Assembly (NCBI GenBank): GCA_021904315.1
Contig: CM038912.1
Location: 14,099,061-14,163,060, forward strand
Source: Sphagnum magellanicum
Taxonomy: Eukaryota; Streptophyta; Sphagnopsida; Sphagnales; Sphagnaceae
Direction: 5' to 3'
DNA length: 64,000 nt
A program made the translations under genes and the position numbers. This document shows, piece by piece, positions 22,351-35,506 of the stretch; the first letter of the stretch is position 1, and the number at the start of each line of letters is the position of its first letter. The notes beneath the pieces are model-generated. The model saw only the letters and a list, made by a program, of their open reading frames with translations. It made no database searches and was not told where the DNA came from.

Positions 22351-24628
22351 AAAGTCGCCTAATTTTCCATTTCATTGATTTCCACATGACCATTGTGCCA
22401 TGAATATACCATAATGAGACAACACCCATCAAAATAAAATAAAATAGTAACAATAATATTTTGCACCAAAATATTGTACATGGGTAATGGGCAACAGAAA
22501 TTATTAATCTCCACTATCAAGTTGTTATAAAAAATACTTTCCAATATAACTTTGTGTAGAGGAAGAAAAAGCTTGACTATAGGTTAGATTTGCCTAGGAC
22601 ATGGCAATTAAACAAAATGATATGAATTTGATTTAAATAAAATATTGAAATAAACCATACACCATTGTTCTTCGTATTAGTTGATTGAATGTTCAAGCAT
22701 TTCTCATTTGCTTGACATGCACTTCTAGCATGCAAGCAATTGTTTCCAACTCAAACAATCAAAAGGAGATAGACATGTCACCTATGGTGCATGGTAGGAA
22801 GGGGAAAAGGGGGGGGGGAAAAAAAAAAAGCACCTTCCTTGGAAGAATTTCACTGCCAAATGTATGAAAAATCTAACCACATACGTACATAGCAATGGGA
22901 ATGGGCCATGAATGTGTGTGTGTGCATGCTTATGAACACAATCTTAGCATTCATTGCATGCAACATTCAAATATCCATGAGCTCATGTTTCAAACAAGCC
23001 ACTCATCAAATACATTGTTGGAACAACAAACAAACAAATGATCGTACCCATTATTATTTCAAGTTCAAAAGTTTAAGCGATCAAGAATTAAAATGACTTG
23101 TGAACATTCCTCAAAAAACATGAGATCGAATGAAACCAATGTCATTGCTATCAATCCTCTCTCCCATGCACACATCGTCAACAAATAAATTATTATATAA
23201 ACAAGGCCAAGGCTCCCATGCACACATCATGAACAAATAAGTTATCATATAAATAAGGCATGGCACACCAAGAAAACAAGAGTGTAGAGATGTGGGAACA
23301 AAAAGAGTTCAATGCTTCAAACTTGAGTTCAAGTTGAAGTTAAACACTACTTAGTGTCATTAAACCTAGCAAGTTGGGCACTAAATAAATTATGAGGAAA
23401 AAAAATTCAGGAATTTTGAGAAATTATTAAAGGGTATACTTATTGTTAAGTGAAAAAAAAAAGCACACCTTAACAATTTCTTGACAAATATGCCCAAAAA
23501 TATTTCGAGAAGAATTATTAAATATTCAACATCAAAACCATTGAACTTGCTAGGCTACTATTCACTATGCACATTGCAAAACACAACTACAACTTGAAAT
23601 TTTTTTTGTTGCAAGAGCTTCAAGACTAATAGTGATTGAAAGTTGAAATTCCCCATTACAAGGCCCGTATGGTTCTTTGTATTCCAAAAGGGGGCAACAT
23701 CAAAAGCTTCTTCTTATTAGAAGAAAAACTCTGCATGGGAGAAAAGATGTCAGGGAAGGCAGGCTTTTTTGCACATGGAGGAACATCATCATATTCCTTT
23801 GTGAGGGAAGCTTGAACTCCTCCTAAGTAGTTCTAGTTATTCAGCTTTTTGTCTAATACCCTGATGATATACTTGTGGGTATGTAATACAACATGTACAT
23901 ACCTACCAGGTAGATAAATGTTTTGTCGTTATTCGGTTTGGTAAAATATTTCAGACTTATCCAATTTAGTTTTTTATTCAGCTCGTACATAATTAAAGTT
24001 TATCCTTACTTGGAGAAGGGTAATTGTTTCAACGTGAATAAATAGAGGGTATATGCCAAAATCATTATATCATATTTAGGCTGCATGCATTGTGATTGTG
24101 AGAAATTTCCATATTTTGGAAAGTGTTATGGTTATGATGAATTTATTTTAATTGTAGCGAATGACTATGGAAATTTTAAATTTTTGTTGGCATTATATTT
24201 TTATTCATTATGTTTAGCACCTTGAAAAACATAAGTATCATATGCTTTTGGAACAACTTTAGATTTTATTATCGTTTCGCAGTATAAATATGCTTTGAAC
24301 ATCCTTTCAAAACTATTTGTTTGATTTTATTATATTTTTGCTAGTTTTTGATACAATGTTTGATATTTTACATGTTCATGTTTGCAATGCCAATTGCACA
24401 AGTAAGTGCCTTTCCTTACTTTGAAATGTGACATACTTGTGTAAGTATTATTTTTACCATATATACCCACATGGTATGGTATGTATAGGATAAATGGTGA
24501 AATGTTTACTTTTACCTTGCAATCAAGGTAAATGTTCATCATTTACCCTTGGATTGATAATTTTGCATAGCCTTTATACTACTCTTACCCATACTTAGTT
24601 TCAAAACTTTTTTGAAGCTTTTCCTTAT
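22351..24628. other. Gene-free AT-rich DNA
   Basis: No gene is seen. At about 23190-23270 a roughly 55-bp segment (CCCATGCACACATC..AACAAATAA.TTAT.ATATAAA.AAGG) is duplicated in tandem. The hairpin element at about 23380-23480 is listed separately. Confidence 0.45.
23380..23485. repeat. Hairpin-type dispersed repeat, copy 1
   Basis: Contains 'CTAAATAAATTATGAGG', then GAGAAATTATTAA, and after a short spacer the complement-like CACACCTTAACAATTTCTT. The same order occurs at about 59500-59615. It looks like a small foldback element. Confidence 0.55.
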
Positions 24629-24891
24629 CCTAGGGTCAGTTTCATCATTAAATAATCCTCAAAATAGTGAAATGAAATTTTGTGAAAATATGAGGTTGAC
24701 ATGTTGAAAATTGTCATAATTATCATAGGCTACAATGTGATTAGTTTCACTACTCATATCACAATATTATAGTAGATGATGGAAATAATAATAATTTCAA
24801 AACTACAAAAAAAAAAATCATTTTTTGAAAAAAAATCATTTTTTGAAAAAAAATAATTATTCTTTTTGTCAATGTGGAAACTAACCTTAGG
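24629..24891 (-). mobile_element. MITE-like family A, copy 1 (inverted relative to copies 2 and 3)
   Basis: About 263 bp bounded by CCTAGGGTCAGTTTC and its near complement GAAACTAACCTTAGG. The interior shares 'CATTAAATAATCCTCAAAATAGTGAAATG' and 'AATTGTCATAATTATCATAGGCTAC' with the reverse complements of copies 2 and 3. No coding capacity. A clear target duplication is not visible. Confidence 0.75.
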
Positions 24892-25059
24892 TTACAATAT
24901 ACCAATGTTGGACATGGAAATGTAGGTAGAAAATTTACATACCGTGTAAAATTATGTTTACATTTGGACTATCATTCCAAGTTGTGTATGTTTTTAATAT
25001 ATGCTTCCACAATGTCATGTAAATGTTTTTGCCAAATACTCAAATTCCTCAACCTCTTG
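24892..25059. other. Short spacer, nothing recognised
   Basis: AT-rich; open frames are short and without motifs. Confidence 0.3.
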
Positions 25060-25545
25060 AGGTTGAAGGAAGGTGACATTACCTCCTTTGGTTTCATTCC
25101 AAATGGGAGATGCAAAGTTTGCCAACAAAATGGTTCCTCCTCTTCACCCTTGTAGAAAGACTTTAAGAAGGGCCAATACCTCTCCTTTGGGTTTACTCCA
25201 AAAGTGAGATGTAGAGTTTGCCAACTAAGTTGTAGTGAACGAATGAATGAATGCCATGAATGGCTCCTCCTCACCCTTGCAAGCTTCAAGAAAAGCTAAG
25301 GTCCTTTATTTGGCTTCATTCCAAAAGAGGAGATGCAAAAAGTTTGCCAACTAAGTGTGACTAAATGGGGCTCCTTCAAGTCATTAACCTTTATAGGGTT
25401 TAAGAAGGGGGTTTGTATAGGGTTTAAGAAAGGCTATTTGCTTCCTTTAGCTTCAATCCAAAAACCAAGATGCAAAAGTTTGCCAACTAGTAAGTGTGAC
25501 TTAATGATGCTCCTCATCACCCCTTGTAAGGTTTGGAAATAAAAC
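25060..25545. repeat. Four diverged tandem units, about 115-135 bp each
   Basis: The signature 'TTCATTCCAAA..GAGATGCAAAGTTTGCCAACTA' recurs near 25092, 25175, 25315 and 25450, each followed by 'GGCTCCTCCTCACCCTTG' variants. Units differ in length and carry insertions such as a (GAAT)n patch near 25240. The repeated sense is consistent with tandem duplication. Confidence 0.75.
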
Positions 25546-26976
25546 AAAAGGAGTAAGTGATATTCTACCTCTTTTTTTTTTGGCTTCATTGGATGGCCCC
25601 ACTTGTGAACCTTTTTTTTTTTTTTTGCCTATTCTGGTACTTGCTTACTTATCCAACCAACGGTGGTCAGCTTGACCCCACTTGAGTTTTTGCCACATAA
25701 AAAAGCATTCAATCAACAATTGGGTGTCTGCCAAAACCTACTCTGATTAGCCACATGCAATCCTTGTCATCACAACAATTCTTGCCCTTTTGTTTGTCAT
25801 GACATGGTTTTCACAATCATTTCATATGGCGTATTGATGTATTGATCCTCCCCCCCTTCCTCCCTTCCTCCCTCCCCTAAAACCAATCACAACCCAACTT
25901 GGTTAGGTGCCTACCCAACTTGGTTAGTCCAAAGATATTAAGTTTGCACCTATGGGTCCCAAATAAAAAGGGAGACCACAAAAGAAGGAGAAGAAAAAAA
26001 CTAGGGATCCAAAAAAGGAAGGAAATAATTAAAGAGTATGTATGTGTGTATGTATATATGTATGTATGGATCCCAAGATTTTAGAACAAGTTGGGTACCA
26101 AACTTGAGACATAAACAACACTCTCCAACTAAGTGCCTTTTTTTCTAAAGAGTTGTAATGACCATTGTTGGGTATGATCAACTATGATCATCACATAATA
26201 CTACTACCTACCAACCAATACTTGCTTTGATTTGATTGTGAGAATTTAGGAAGTTAAAAAAAAATTATGTTGTCAGGGTATGGTGTGGTAAAGTTCTGTA
26301 GTGGATTTTGCAAAGGGTTTGAGTCCAATTTCACATTTTTCTCTTAAACCCAATTGGGGAAATATGATTTCCTTGTTAACTAGTGAAGAACTCTTGGAAG
26401 ATTATGTGTGTGGTTATTAGTTGTTATAATGGATTTGCATTGGGTTTGAGTCTAATTTTAGAGCTGTCCCTCAAACCCTAATCTTTTGTTTTTTAAAAAG
26501 AAGGATTTTATCTAAACTAGTGAAGAGCTCTTCCAATGAAGTTTGAAGCTTGGAGAAGGAGGATCAGTAGGCATTTATTTAAAAAGCTCCATTTGTAGTT
26601 GAGTCATGATTGGATTTCATAACAAAGAGTCAACTGAACTGACATGCTTTAAAAAGAGGATACTATATTTTTGTAGTAATCCAATCATAATACACTTTTT
26701 GTCGCAATGTGATGACAAAGGTCACTACACTGGAGTCACACAAAGAGTTGAAGATATTTGTATTTTTAACCTCTAACAAAAGAGAAAGAGAGAGAAAGAG
26801 CTATATATATACTACTATATGGGATGCTTGTTCTTTGCATGTTGATGGAGTTGGTGACTCAAGCAAGTCCTTGTAGATATCTATATGTCAGCATTTGCAC
26901 TTGCTTTTTTCAACACCCACAAGCCAAATTATTTATTTGGGACCTTAAGAAAATTGCAATTGTTTGCCTCTTGTAG
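25546..26976. other. Gene-free AT-rich DNA
   Basis: Only simple tracts are visible: T-runs near 25570 and 25612, a CT-rich patch at about 25848-25877 and a TATG run near 26038-26070. At about 26280-26560 two loosely similar segments share 'TGGATTTTGCA..GGGTTTGAGTC.AATTT' and 'CTAGTGAAGA.CTCTT'. Confidence 0.4.
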
Positions 26977-27290
26977 TTTCCTTTTATTGGCAAGGATATT
27001 GTGTTTAGATTCATTATAGAGTATGGTAGCTTAAGGGATTTAAGCCCCTAGGTAATAGGTCTATTTTTATATGAGGATATTTTGGCTTGTGTTGAAACTT
27101 GAGATTAGTTCTAGAGTTATAATAATATCTTGAAGGATTTTGGTTTCTTTTGGAGGATTTTTTTAAGATTATATTTTTTTGCAAGCTGAAATATTTGAGT
27201 TTTCATAATTCTTCTTTCGCCTTAAGATACATTTTAATGTAAATGGCAAGGCCACAGTGTGACACACCCCTTGTTGAGAAGGGGGAAAGG
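26977..27290 (+). mobile_element. MITE-like family B, copy 1
   Basis: About 310 bp from 'TTGGCAAGGATATTGTGTTTAGATTCATTATAG' to 'AATGGCAAGGCCACAGTGTGACACACCCCTTGTT'. Near-identical block order occurs at about 33631-33971 (inverted) and 56425-56762 (direct). The two ends resemble each other as inverted repeats around GTGACAC..GGCCTTGC. Non-coding. Confidence 0.8.
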
Positions 27291-30200
27291 GAGTAGGGGA
27301 GGGTTAGGTTTATAATAACCCTAAATGCTTAGGAGCCCAATGTGGATTTGGGTGATGTTTTGAGTCATTAACAAATAAGTCCATGCATTGAAGGTTTAGG
27401 TCAGAAATGTAGCTGCCCACACCCAGAACAACAGCACTGAGAGTGGTGGGAATCACATGTGGGTAGAGGGGCTACACTTGAAAAACTCATTTTGTGACCT
27501 GACCCAGGAGTTCCAGCTTTGAAGCTGCTACCATTTTGTGTGGGTATTTTGTTTTTTTAATATATCCTTGGGTATTCATTTTTATTTGTATTTTTTACTT
27601 ATTTACCCATCACATAAGGGTAAATTAATTCAAAAAATTTCATCAGGTTAGGATATGGGTATACAAAAATCTGGGCTCAAGTACCTTTATCATATATCCT
27701 TTTGGGGGTAAAATATGGATATGTTATTTATTTCTTTATTTAATTATACCCTAAAAATTCACAATTTGAAAATTTCAAAGACTATTTTTAGAGGTCAAAT
27801 CCAATGTCAAAATGCAAGAATTGAAATGTTTATTCATTCTTGACTACAACTACACAAACACATACATTTTGATCCCCCATGTTTTCTATTGCCACCTCAA
27901 TTTTAACCCGTATAGCTTTCCCAAAGTTCTCCCCTTCTCACCCAAGGGGAGGCTAAGGGAGGTACTACATCTTCACATAGGAACTTATACTTCGGGGAGC
28001 TTCCAAATTTTCAATTTTTTTTTTTTGGTGATGGGTCAATCAAAATGGCTTAATATTACCCTAGAGAAAAAAATTCAGGAGGCATCTCATATAATTAATA
28101 AAACTAACAAAGTTTTGCATTCATATCATATTTACTTGTTTTTTTATACTTGGACGTTAGAATCAACTTTAAATACAAGTATTTTAAACATATATTAGGT
28201 TAATGAATAAGGTATATTTTTTCATATTTACATATCCTTGGGTTTGGTCATTGTGAATGTCATATTAAGATGCACACATTAGTGTCACAAATGCTTGAAG
28301 TCTTCTTTTGGTTAGTGAAGCTTAGGTGCAACCTTGGGCAACACCTACCATGGGGGCTCACATTGGGCTCACAACAACTAAACCATGTGGTTGGCTTTTG
28401 CAACCATGTGGACTTTTTACTTTTGGTTCACACTAGCCCCAATTGCACCTTAATATGTCCTTGTTCTTTTCTTCATTTTTTCATAGAACTCTCACAACAA
28501 GGAGCCAAATCTAACATGGGTGGCAAACCAAAATCACTAATTACATAATATGATCCCTTTGAAGCCTTTCATGGCACCAAAGAATTATGAATGTGTAAAC
28601 TTTGGATCCAACAATTGGATTTTTAATTCCATATATGGATGAGTAGATTGGATTGGATTGGATTTTTGGTTTCAAATAGAGATAAAATAGTTTTTAAAAT
28701 GGTTTAACCTCTTTTGAGTTAAGTGTAGTCCATTTGGTATGTGTGTTTGGTAACTTGTATAAAACATTTTCACACCAAGGGACATTGGTTACAAAGAGAC
28801 TCTTTTTAACAATTAATGAATATGCAATCTTTTTCTTTCTCCAATTTTTGTCAAAATTTATTATTTCATTTGGGTGTTATGCAATTTTTATTTTTATTTT
28901 TGTGCAAATTATTTTTATGTGAGATTCTCCATTATTTTCTTGATCAGTAATTGAATTTTTAAAAACTAGTTTTGGGAAAATGTTTGAAAATAAGCTTGAT
29001 AGATTGAATGTTGTTGATTTTTTCTTTATTGGGGACTCCTCAAGGTAGGTTACAACTCATCATGTACATGTAAAGGTAATTAATCATTTTACATGCTATA
29101 TAATATTATGTAAGTGTAGATCATTACATTTAGAAAGTGTGTCTATGCTAAAAGGAATGAACCACATTCATTTGACTAAATCCTTGTAAAGACTAGGTAA
29201 TTTGATCAAAGTTGCCTAACTAAATATGATTGATTGTTTGGGAAGAATATTTTTTAAATCATAATTTATATGCTGTTCACAATTTTCTTTTAAATTATTA
29301 TGGTCTTAGAAAATATTACATTCTACTATTATATAAAGGTGTACATAAATAAATTCCCATACATATGTTATTGAATTTTTTTTTGAAAATCTTCAAAGAC
29401 TCCATTAAGTAATGAATGCATGTGTTACATTACATTAAATGTGTTTTTGGGTATTCCATGTTCATTAAATTCATTGCAAAAAAATTCAAATGTTTTCATA
29501 ATACACGAGGAAAATTGCTATGCAATTTAATCCAAAATTTTCAACCTCCATTTAATTTACAACTTGAAACAATGAAAAAATTAACCAAATGTTCCTAACA
29601 GAGAGAATGCACCATAGATCTACATAAAAGTTATTACATTTACATTTCATGTTGTGTATATTTTGGGATTTACATATACATAATGCCATGTAAATTATAT
29701 TGTCATGCAAATGTAATTCATAATGTAATATTTTCATGATGGCATGGAACATCACGTTTTTCATGGGCAACTATGGTATTCTAAAACAAAAGGACAAGAT
29801 CACAACAAAAAAATTAAAGCATGGTAAAATACACCAACAAATTTGACAAATTAATAGCAAGTCTTAAAACGAAACAATTTTTTTTCTAAATGCAAATATA
29901 TATATTCAAATTATATTCAAGCTTCATTATGAAATCATTTTCTTTTGATTGAATTTAATAGACTTTGATTACAATATTTGGAAAACTTTGAAGAATAAAA
30001 TTAGAAAAAATATTGTTGAAATTAACGAGTCAATACATTGTCATAAATAAATTTTCAGTGGATAAATTAATTAAATAAATATGTATTAAGCTAATATAGA
30101 GAGATCATTGTCCATAAAAGCAAGGAATTGAAAAAAAGTGTATTTTTCCATGTTAAAACGTACTTGACACATACTTGAAACAAATGTTACATCATAAAAA

Positions 30201-33096
30201 GAAATTTTCAAAAACTACTTGTATTTTTAAATTTTAAATTTCAGCTTATTTTCATATTGTGATATTTGAAAATTAATGCACAATAGTGAAGAAATATCTT
30301 GTTTTCTATCATTCAAATGAAAACATTGAAAGTATAATAATTTTATCTTGGGTTTCATTGCTACTTTTTATCAACTTAACATGTAGAGTGTAAAGGTAAT
30401 GTATTTGTATACTTTATTTTGATTTGACCCAAAAGTAAAATAATGGGGGGAGCTCACTTGAAACAACTTGTTGATGAAAATTATAACAATGCTAGGAGTT
30501 GCAAGATGACCCACACCAACATCATTTCAACTTGCAAAAATTGTAAATAAAATGGAACAACATGGGGGAACTTGCCTTGAGCCTTAAGCCATGTTTTGTA
30601 AGACTAAAATGAAAGGAATTGCAAAATAAGGAGAGGAGAGGGGAGTGTAACATGACAAAACAAATAAGAAATAAGAACTTCACCTAAAACAAATCATTAT
30701 TGAAACTTTCAACAATGCAATGAATTGTAATATGATAATAACATCACAACCAATCACATGTTCAAATAACCTCCAAATAAATAAAGGGGAGCAACATGGG
30801 GGAGGTTAAAAGATCACAATGAAAGAAGTTATACAAGATATCATTCCTCCATATCTAACCCTTTAATTTTTCCTACCTACCTTTCTTTTCTTTCTTCATG
30901 CATGTCATTTTTTCCCTTTTCTCCTTTCCTTGTCTTTTCCTTTCTTTCTTTGTTGAACTAACTCCACTTTCACAACCATCATCTTGAACCTTAAAGAAAG
31001 AGAGAAAAATAAAATGAAATGAAATATTCCATATTTCATTGTGTTTCATGTTCATTAATACATTATTTTATATGGTTTCATATGGCATGTAAAACTATAT
31101 AATTTTTTTAATTTTTTTTTTGTGATTTCAGACTTACACTTACATTTGTTCAACTTGTATATCAAAAAACCATATACATGCACAACATCGATTATTGGTT
31201 ATTACTATTGAAGGTGAATTTAACATGTTTTTGTGCAATATGGTGTTAAGTGCCTAGGGGGACACTTAATGTAAAGTTTGGGATCTATGTGCATCAAACA
31301 ATCATTTTTAGGAGGAGGTATTAGATAATTGTCCAACCTTTTTTTTTCACCCTATTATTATCCAATTTCTTTGTATATATATTAAAGCCACCTTATATTA
31401 ATTATAATCAATTATTTAAATAAAACATGTCCCATTTTTTTACTAATGTCCACACCCCCCCCCCCCCCCCCCGGTCAAGTGGCCACCTCTTCCAAAATCA
31501 TTTTTAATTTCAAAGGTTTGAATTTATGGTAACTTCTTAGAACATTTTTCGTGAAATGTTTGGTCCATTGCAAAAATTTGAAAAAAAAATAATTGAATTT
31601 TCAAGTTTCAAATTTTCTCTACCTTAAAAAAAAGAAATTGAACTTTCGAATCCATGGGTTTGACAATTTGACCTTTTAATGGTGATATGTAAAGGGATTT
31701 TGGGTCTTTGTAGGTTTGCAATATTGAAAGGAATTGAAAGGAAAAAATGCAATGGTGTTTGTTTTGTTGTTTTTAATTCACATCCAACTTTTCATCTCAC
31801 TTCTAAATGCTAGATATTGGATATTGAGTGGGTTTTCGAATAGGAAAATGCACATATTTACATCATAAGATCATATTAGTGTGGCTTTTGCCATTGGACC
31901 AAGTGTGAACATGACTATGTAACCTTACGAATGTGAACTAGTGTTGGATGGCTTTCATTTTTTCTCTAAAAATTGTTGGTTAAGGTTTTTAGGTTCTTTA
32001 GGTATCTTTTAGAAACCACCTTGGTTCTTGAAATATTTAAGAACATTTGAAGACCAACCTCATTTTTCAAATTGTCTTAAATGAAAAAAATGTTAATTTA
32101 TAACCCAATTATTAAGATAATGATGTTTATATTCAAGCCTTTTTAAGACTAGACAATTTTTTTAATTAAAAAAATCATCAAGCCTCTCACATATGAGGGC
32201 ATTTGGTCTACTGGTTAAGACTCTCTTTCTCCTTGAGGAGATTTTGAAAACAAATCTTATTTTGGGACTCTAAACTCCAAACCCTTATACCTTTAAACCT
32301 CTAACTAGAAAATTGTTAGGGTGATTAGTATTGATCCATGTATCATCTCATATGATACCTATCGATTTTCACCTCCGAAGAATGGCATATGAGAATTGTC
32401 AAATACCCATTCCTTTTTGTGATACCCACCCAACATTGGAGTGAGCTCTTTGACCTTGATGATATAGCCCAATTGTTTTTTTTTTTAAATCTAAATTTAA
32501 ATTAATTTCCAATGACAAAAATTAGTCAATCATATTGCCCTTCAATTGGGGACACTTGGATCCTACTTGGATGTTCATTTCCTCTAAAGAGTCACACCTA
32601 TGTGCACACTATGTATTGGGTAATGGCCATTGGGAGGACCCCAAGAAGCAGTTATGTGATGGATGGCCTTTAACAAGCTTTGAGCAATGACAATTATGTA
32701 ATGTAATCAATAGTGTGGGGGGAGAGATTCTACCACACCATTTGGAACTTTGTAGACTATTGTAATACCTTCACCATTTCGACAAAAAACTACTGAATAA
32801 TGAATCAAATTCGAAATCTTAACTTCAGCACTTGGTATTTTAATTATGAAATTTTCAATAGGTAATGGTTATATAAAATAATAAACAAGACCTTATGCAA
32901 TAATCTAGAGTGCTTAGACTACTCCAATTTTCAAATCATTGTCATGGAAGGTTTGTGATTCAAAACTTGATAGTTGAACTTTTGATTTTATTAAAATTTC
33001 AGCTCAAATAATAATATTTTTTGCCAAAATGGCAAAGGTACTATGGTTCCTATTTACTAGACCTCATGAATCAAAATGTTTCCAATGTTCCAGTCA

Positions 33097-33165
33097 CATA
33101 CATACATACATACATACATACATACATACAATCATTCATTCATACATACATTCATTCACAAGACA
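33097..33165. repeat. (TACA)n microsatellite with ATTC interruptions
   Basis: About nine TACA units, followed by ATTC/TACA mixtures. Confidence 0.9.
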
Positions 33166-33415
33166 AGAGCAGTTTGACCCTAAACAGTAGTAGTAGCCTA
33201 TGACATCTCCTCTCTTGAGTGACAATTATGATGAAGTTGAAATTGGAAGGGCAGGTCCTCCCCCAGCAATGGCTATAATGGCACCTGCACACAGCAAATT
33301 TGGATGAATCCCAGCAGACTTGGGTTGTGTGGGTGGATCTCACTCAGTGCTTTTGGGCAAATCCCACTGAGATATGATCATTTTTCTGACTGGCACAAAA
33401 CTGAAAGGTAATAAT

Positions 33416-33560
33416 AATAATAATAATAATGTGTTGCAATTTGAGAGCTTGCAATGCAATTTGAGAGCCCAGGAATATTAAAAAAAAGGGTTTATAGTTT
33501 CATAGTTTATATACTCATTACTCATAATGTGGTCAGAGTGAGAGTGAGAGAGAGAGAGAG
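33416..33560. repeat. (AAT)n and (GA)n microsatellites
   Basis: An AAT run lies at about 33410-33430 and a GA run at about 33537-33563. The intervening DNA has a small duplicate of TGCAATTTGAGAGC. Confidence 0.75.
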
Positions 33561-33630
33561 AGAGTCATCATCACACTTGCAGAAAGAATGAAAGTATCAT
33601 ATCATTACTGCAAAGAATGAAAATGAAAAC

Positions 33631-33971
33631 AAGGGATGTGTGACACAAATGTGGCCTTGCCATTTACATACATCATTAAGCATCTTCAGGCAAAAGAAGA
33701 AGAATTATGGAAACTCAAATATTTCAGCATGCAAAAATATAATCTTCAAAAAATCCTCTAAAGGAAACCAAAATCCTTCAAGATATTATCATAACTCTAG
33801 AACTAATCTCAAGTTTCAACACAAGCCAAAATTATCATCTTTCAAAAATCCTCATATAAAAATAAAATAGACCTATTATTCATTACCTAGAGGCCAAAAT
33901 CCCTTGAGCTACTATACTCTATAATGAATCTAAACAACAACAATATCCTTGCCTACCAAGGCAAGGCCAAT
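33631..33971 (-). mobile_element. MITE-like family B, copy 2 (inverted)
   Basis: Reverse complement of the family B order. It starts in AAGGGATGTGTGACACAAATGTGGCCTTGCC, passes through 'AATCCTTCAAGATATTATCATAACTCTAGAACTAATCTCAAG' and ends with 'CCTTGCCTACCAAGGCAAGGCCAAT'. The short inverted CCTTGC-CTACC-AAGGCAAGG hairpin at this end is shared with copy 3. Confidence 0.8.
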
Positions 33972-34123
33972 AACAAAAAAGAAGAAGGGGGAGTTGGTAC
34001 TATTGGTCTGCTGGGATCCTTGTTTCTTTGTACAGTCATTCTGGTGGTGGTTTTCATTATGGGCACAAAGTTGGCACAAAGGATTCTCTCTCTCTACTAG
34101 GTAGTTCTTTTGTTAGAAGTAAC

Positions 34124-34151
34124 ACCGCCGCCCCCCGCCCCCCGCCCCCCC
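34124..34151 (-). other. G-quadruplex-prone G-tract array on the minus strand
   Basis: The plus strand reads CCGCCGCCCCCCGCCCCCCGCCCCCCC. The minus strand therefore has three or more runs of six or more G separated by single C residues. Confidence 0.8.
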
Positions 34152-34203
34152 ACTTCTTTTGTGCAAAAACAAAAAAATGGCATTGACAATATAATACCCA
34201 TAG

Positions 34204-34472
34204 CCTAGGGTCAGTTTCCACATTGACAAAAACGAATAATGGTTTTTTTTTTTTTTTTCAAAAAAATGACTTCCTTTTTTAAAATTTGGAGAATTTATTT
34301 ATTTATTTATTTATTTATATTTTATTTACTATAATATTGTGATAAGAGTAGTGAAATTATTTAGAGTGTAGCTTATGATAATTATGATGATTGTCAACAT
34401 GTCAACTTCATATTTTTTGCAAAATTTCATTTCACTATTTTGAGGTTATTTAATGACGAAACTGACCTTAGG
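34204..34472 (+). mobile_element. MITE-like family A, copy 2
   Basis: About 269 bp from CCTAGGGTCAGTTTCCACATTG to GAAACTGACCTTAGG. The termini match as inverted repeats in 14 of 15 positions. The interior has a long T-run and an (ATTT)n patch near 34290-34316 that other copies lack. Confidence 0.8.
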
Positions 34473-34984
34473 GTAAGGTAATGGTAATAGTAGTAGAAGT
34501 AGAATTAGTAGTAGCAACAAGAGAAATATGTGTCATAAGTTTGTTTCATATTACCACCTAATTAGTTGTGGAGAGCCCCCTTTCTTTTTTCTAAAGTGAT
34601 GGGATGGGCCTCTCTTTGATTGGCCCATCACCAAAAAAATGTTATCAATCTTTGGGCACTCGGAAAATAGACATATTCTTTTTCCTTTGGCCTAACTATA
34701 TAGGTTACAAGAGGAGGACTTTGGGCAATGGATATGGGGACAAAGTGTGGTGCTATTGGGAACACCCATTTCAAAAAAAAACAAAATTCCAATCGCCCTA
34801 TTGTGGCTAAGTCAATGACCTTGTCATTCATCATGATTTATGATCCATTCAAAAATTACTCATGATGGAACTTGCACACTACAAGAGGACTGCAAACTGC
34901 ACACTCTGATTCATATGAGTGGTTTCTTTTAAAGGCATTTTTGTTTGTAGCCGAAGTGGCTATCATCCATACAAAGACATACAA

Positions 34985-35120
34985 AAAGTGGCGATCGTCT
35001 CTAGCAAGATTTAGCCAAATCTGGCTATGAATCAAATGTGAAGTACAAATCTTTAACCATCCTTCTATATTTTGGCTACACCCTTAAAACCAAGTATAGA
35101 AATCTGGTGATTTTTACCCT
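34985..35120 (+). repeat. Dispersed repeat, short form with TAGCCAAATCTGGCTA core
   Basis: Starts 'AAGTGGCGATCGTCTCTAGC', then AAGATTTAGCCAAATCTGGCTATG, 'AAGTACAAATCTTTAACCATCCTTCTATATTTTGGCTACA' and 'AAATCTGGTGATTTTTACCC'. Same order as the copies at about 935 and 63610. Confidence 0.8.
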
Positions 35121-35506
35121 TTTCACTCAACCCTTGTCGAAAAGAAACAAAGAGAAAGAAAAAGAGAGTTGAGTTTTTTCTTATGTGTGGCCAAGTTGCC
35201 ATGAGATGGATGTCATGCAAGAAATAGGATGAATGTGTCCAATGAGAATGGTCAAGCTTGCATCCCAACAAAATGCCCCTAATGCCCCTGCTCTAGTGAA
35301 AATTACATGAAACCTTTTCACTCTAGCCCAGAGTGAGATATTGGGCTTTGGTGATTTGTGTGTGATTCACCCCCTTTTTTTTTTTTGGGTAAGTGGTTGG
35401 AATATTTCAAACCAATTTCATGTTGTATTAAACCCTATATCCTAAGCAATATTCGGTTTTGATCATGTTTGTCCGTTGGTGGCACACCTTATAATTAGTA
35501 TTGTAG

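Larger units (their letters stand above)
27291..33630. other. Gene-free AT-rich DNA
   Basis: No gene or element is recognised in this 6.3-kb stretch. A 128-codon open frame at 27812-28198 lacks any motif and is judged random. A C-run lies at about 31447-31472. Near 30420-30840 two loosely similar segments share 'GGGGGAGCTCACTTGAAACAA'/'CTTCACCTAAAACAAATCATTATTGAAA'. A tRNA-like A-box occurs near 32200 (see findings). Confidence 0.45.

Noticed and set aside
27812..28198. 128-codon plus-strand frame in gene-free DNA
   Set aside because: Composition is that of the local AT-rich DNA (Phe/Tyr/Ile-rich), with no motif, no neighbours and no splice-linked continuation.
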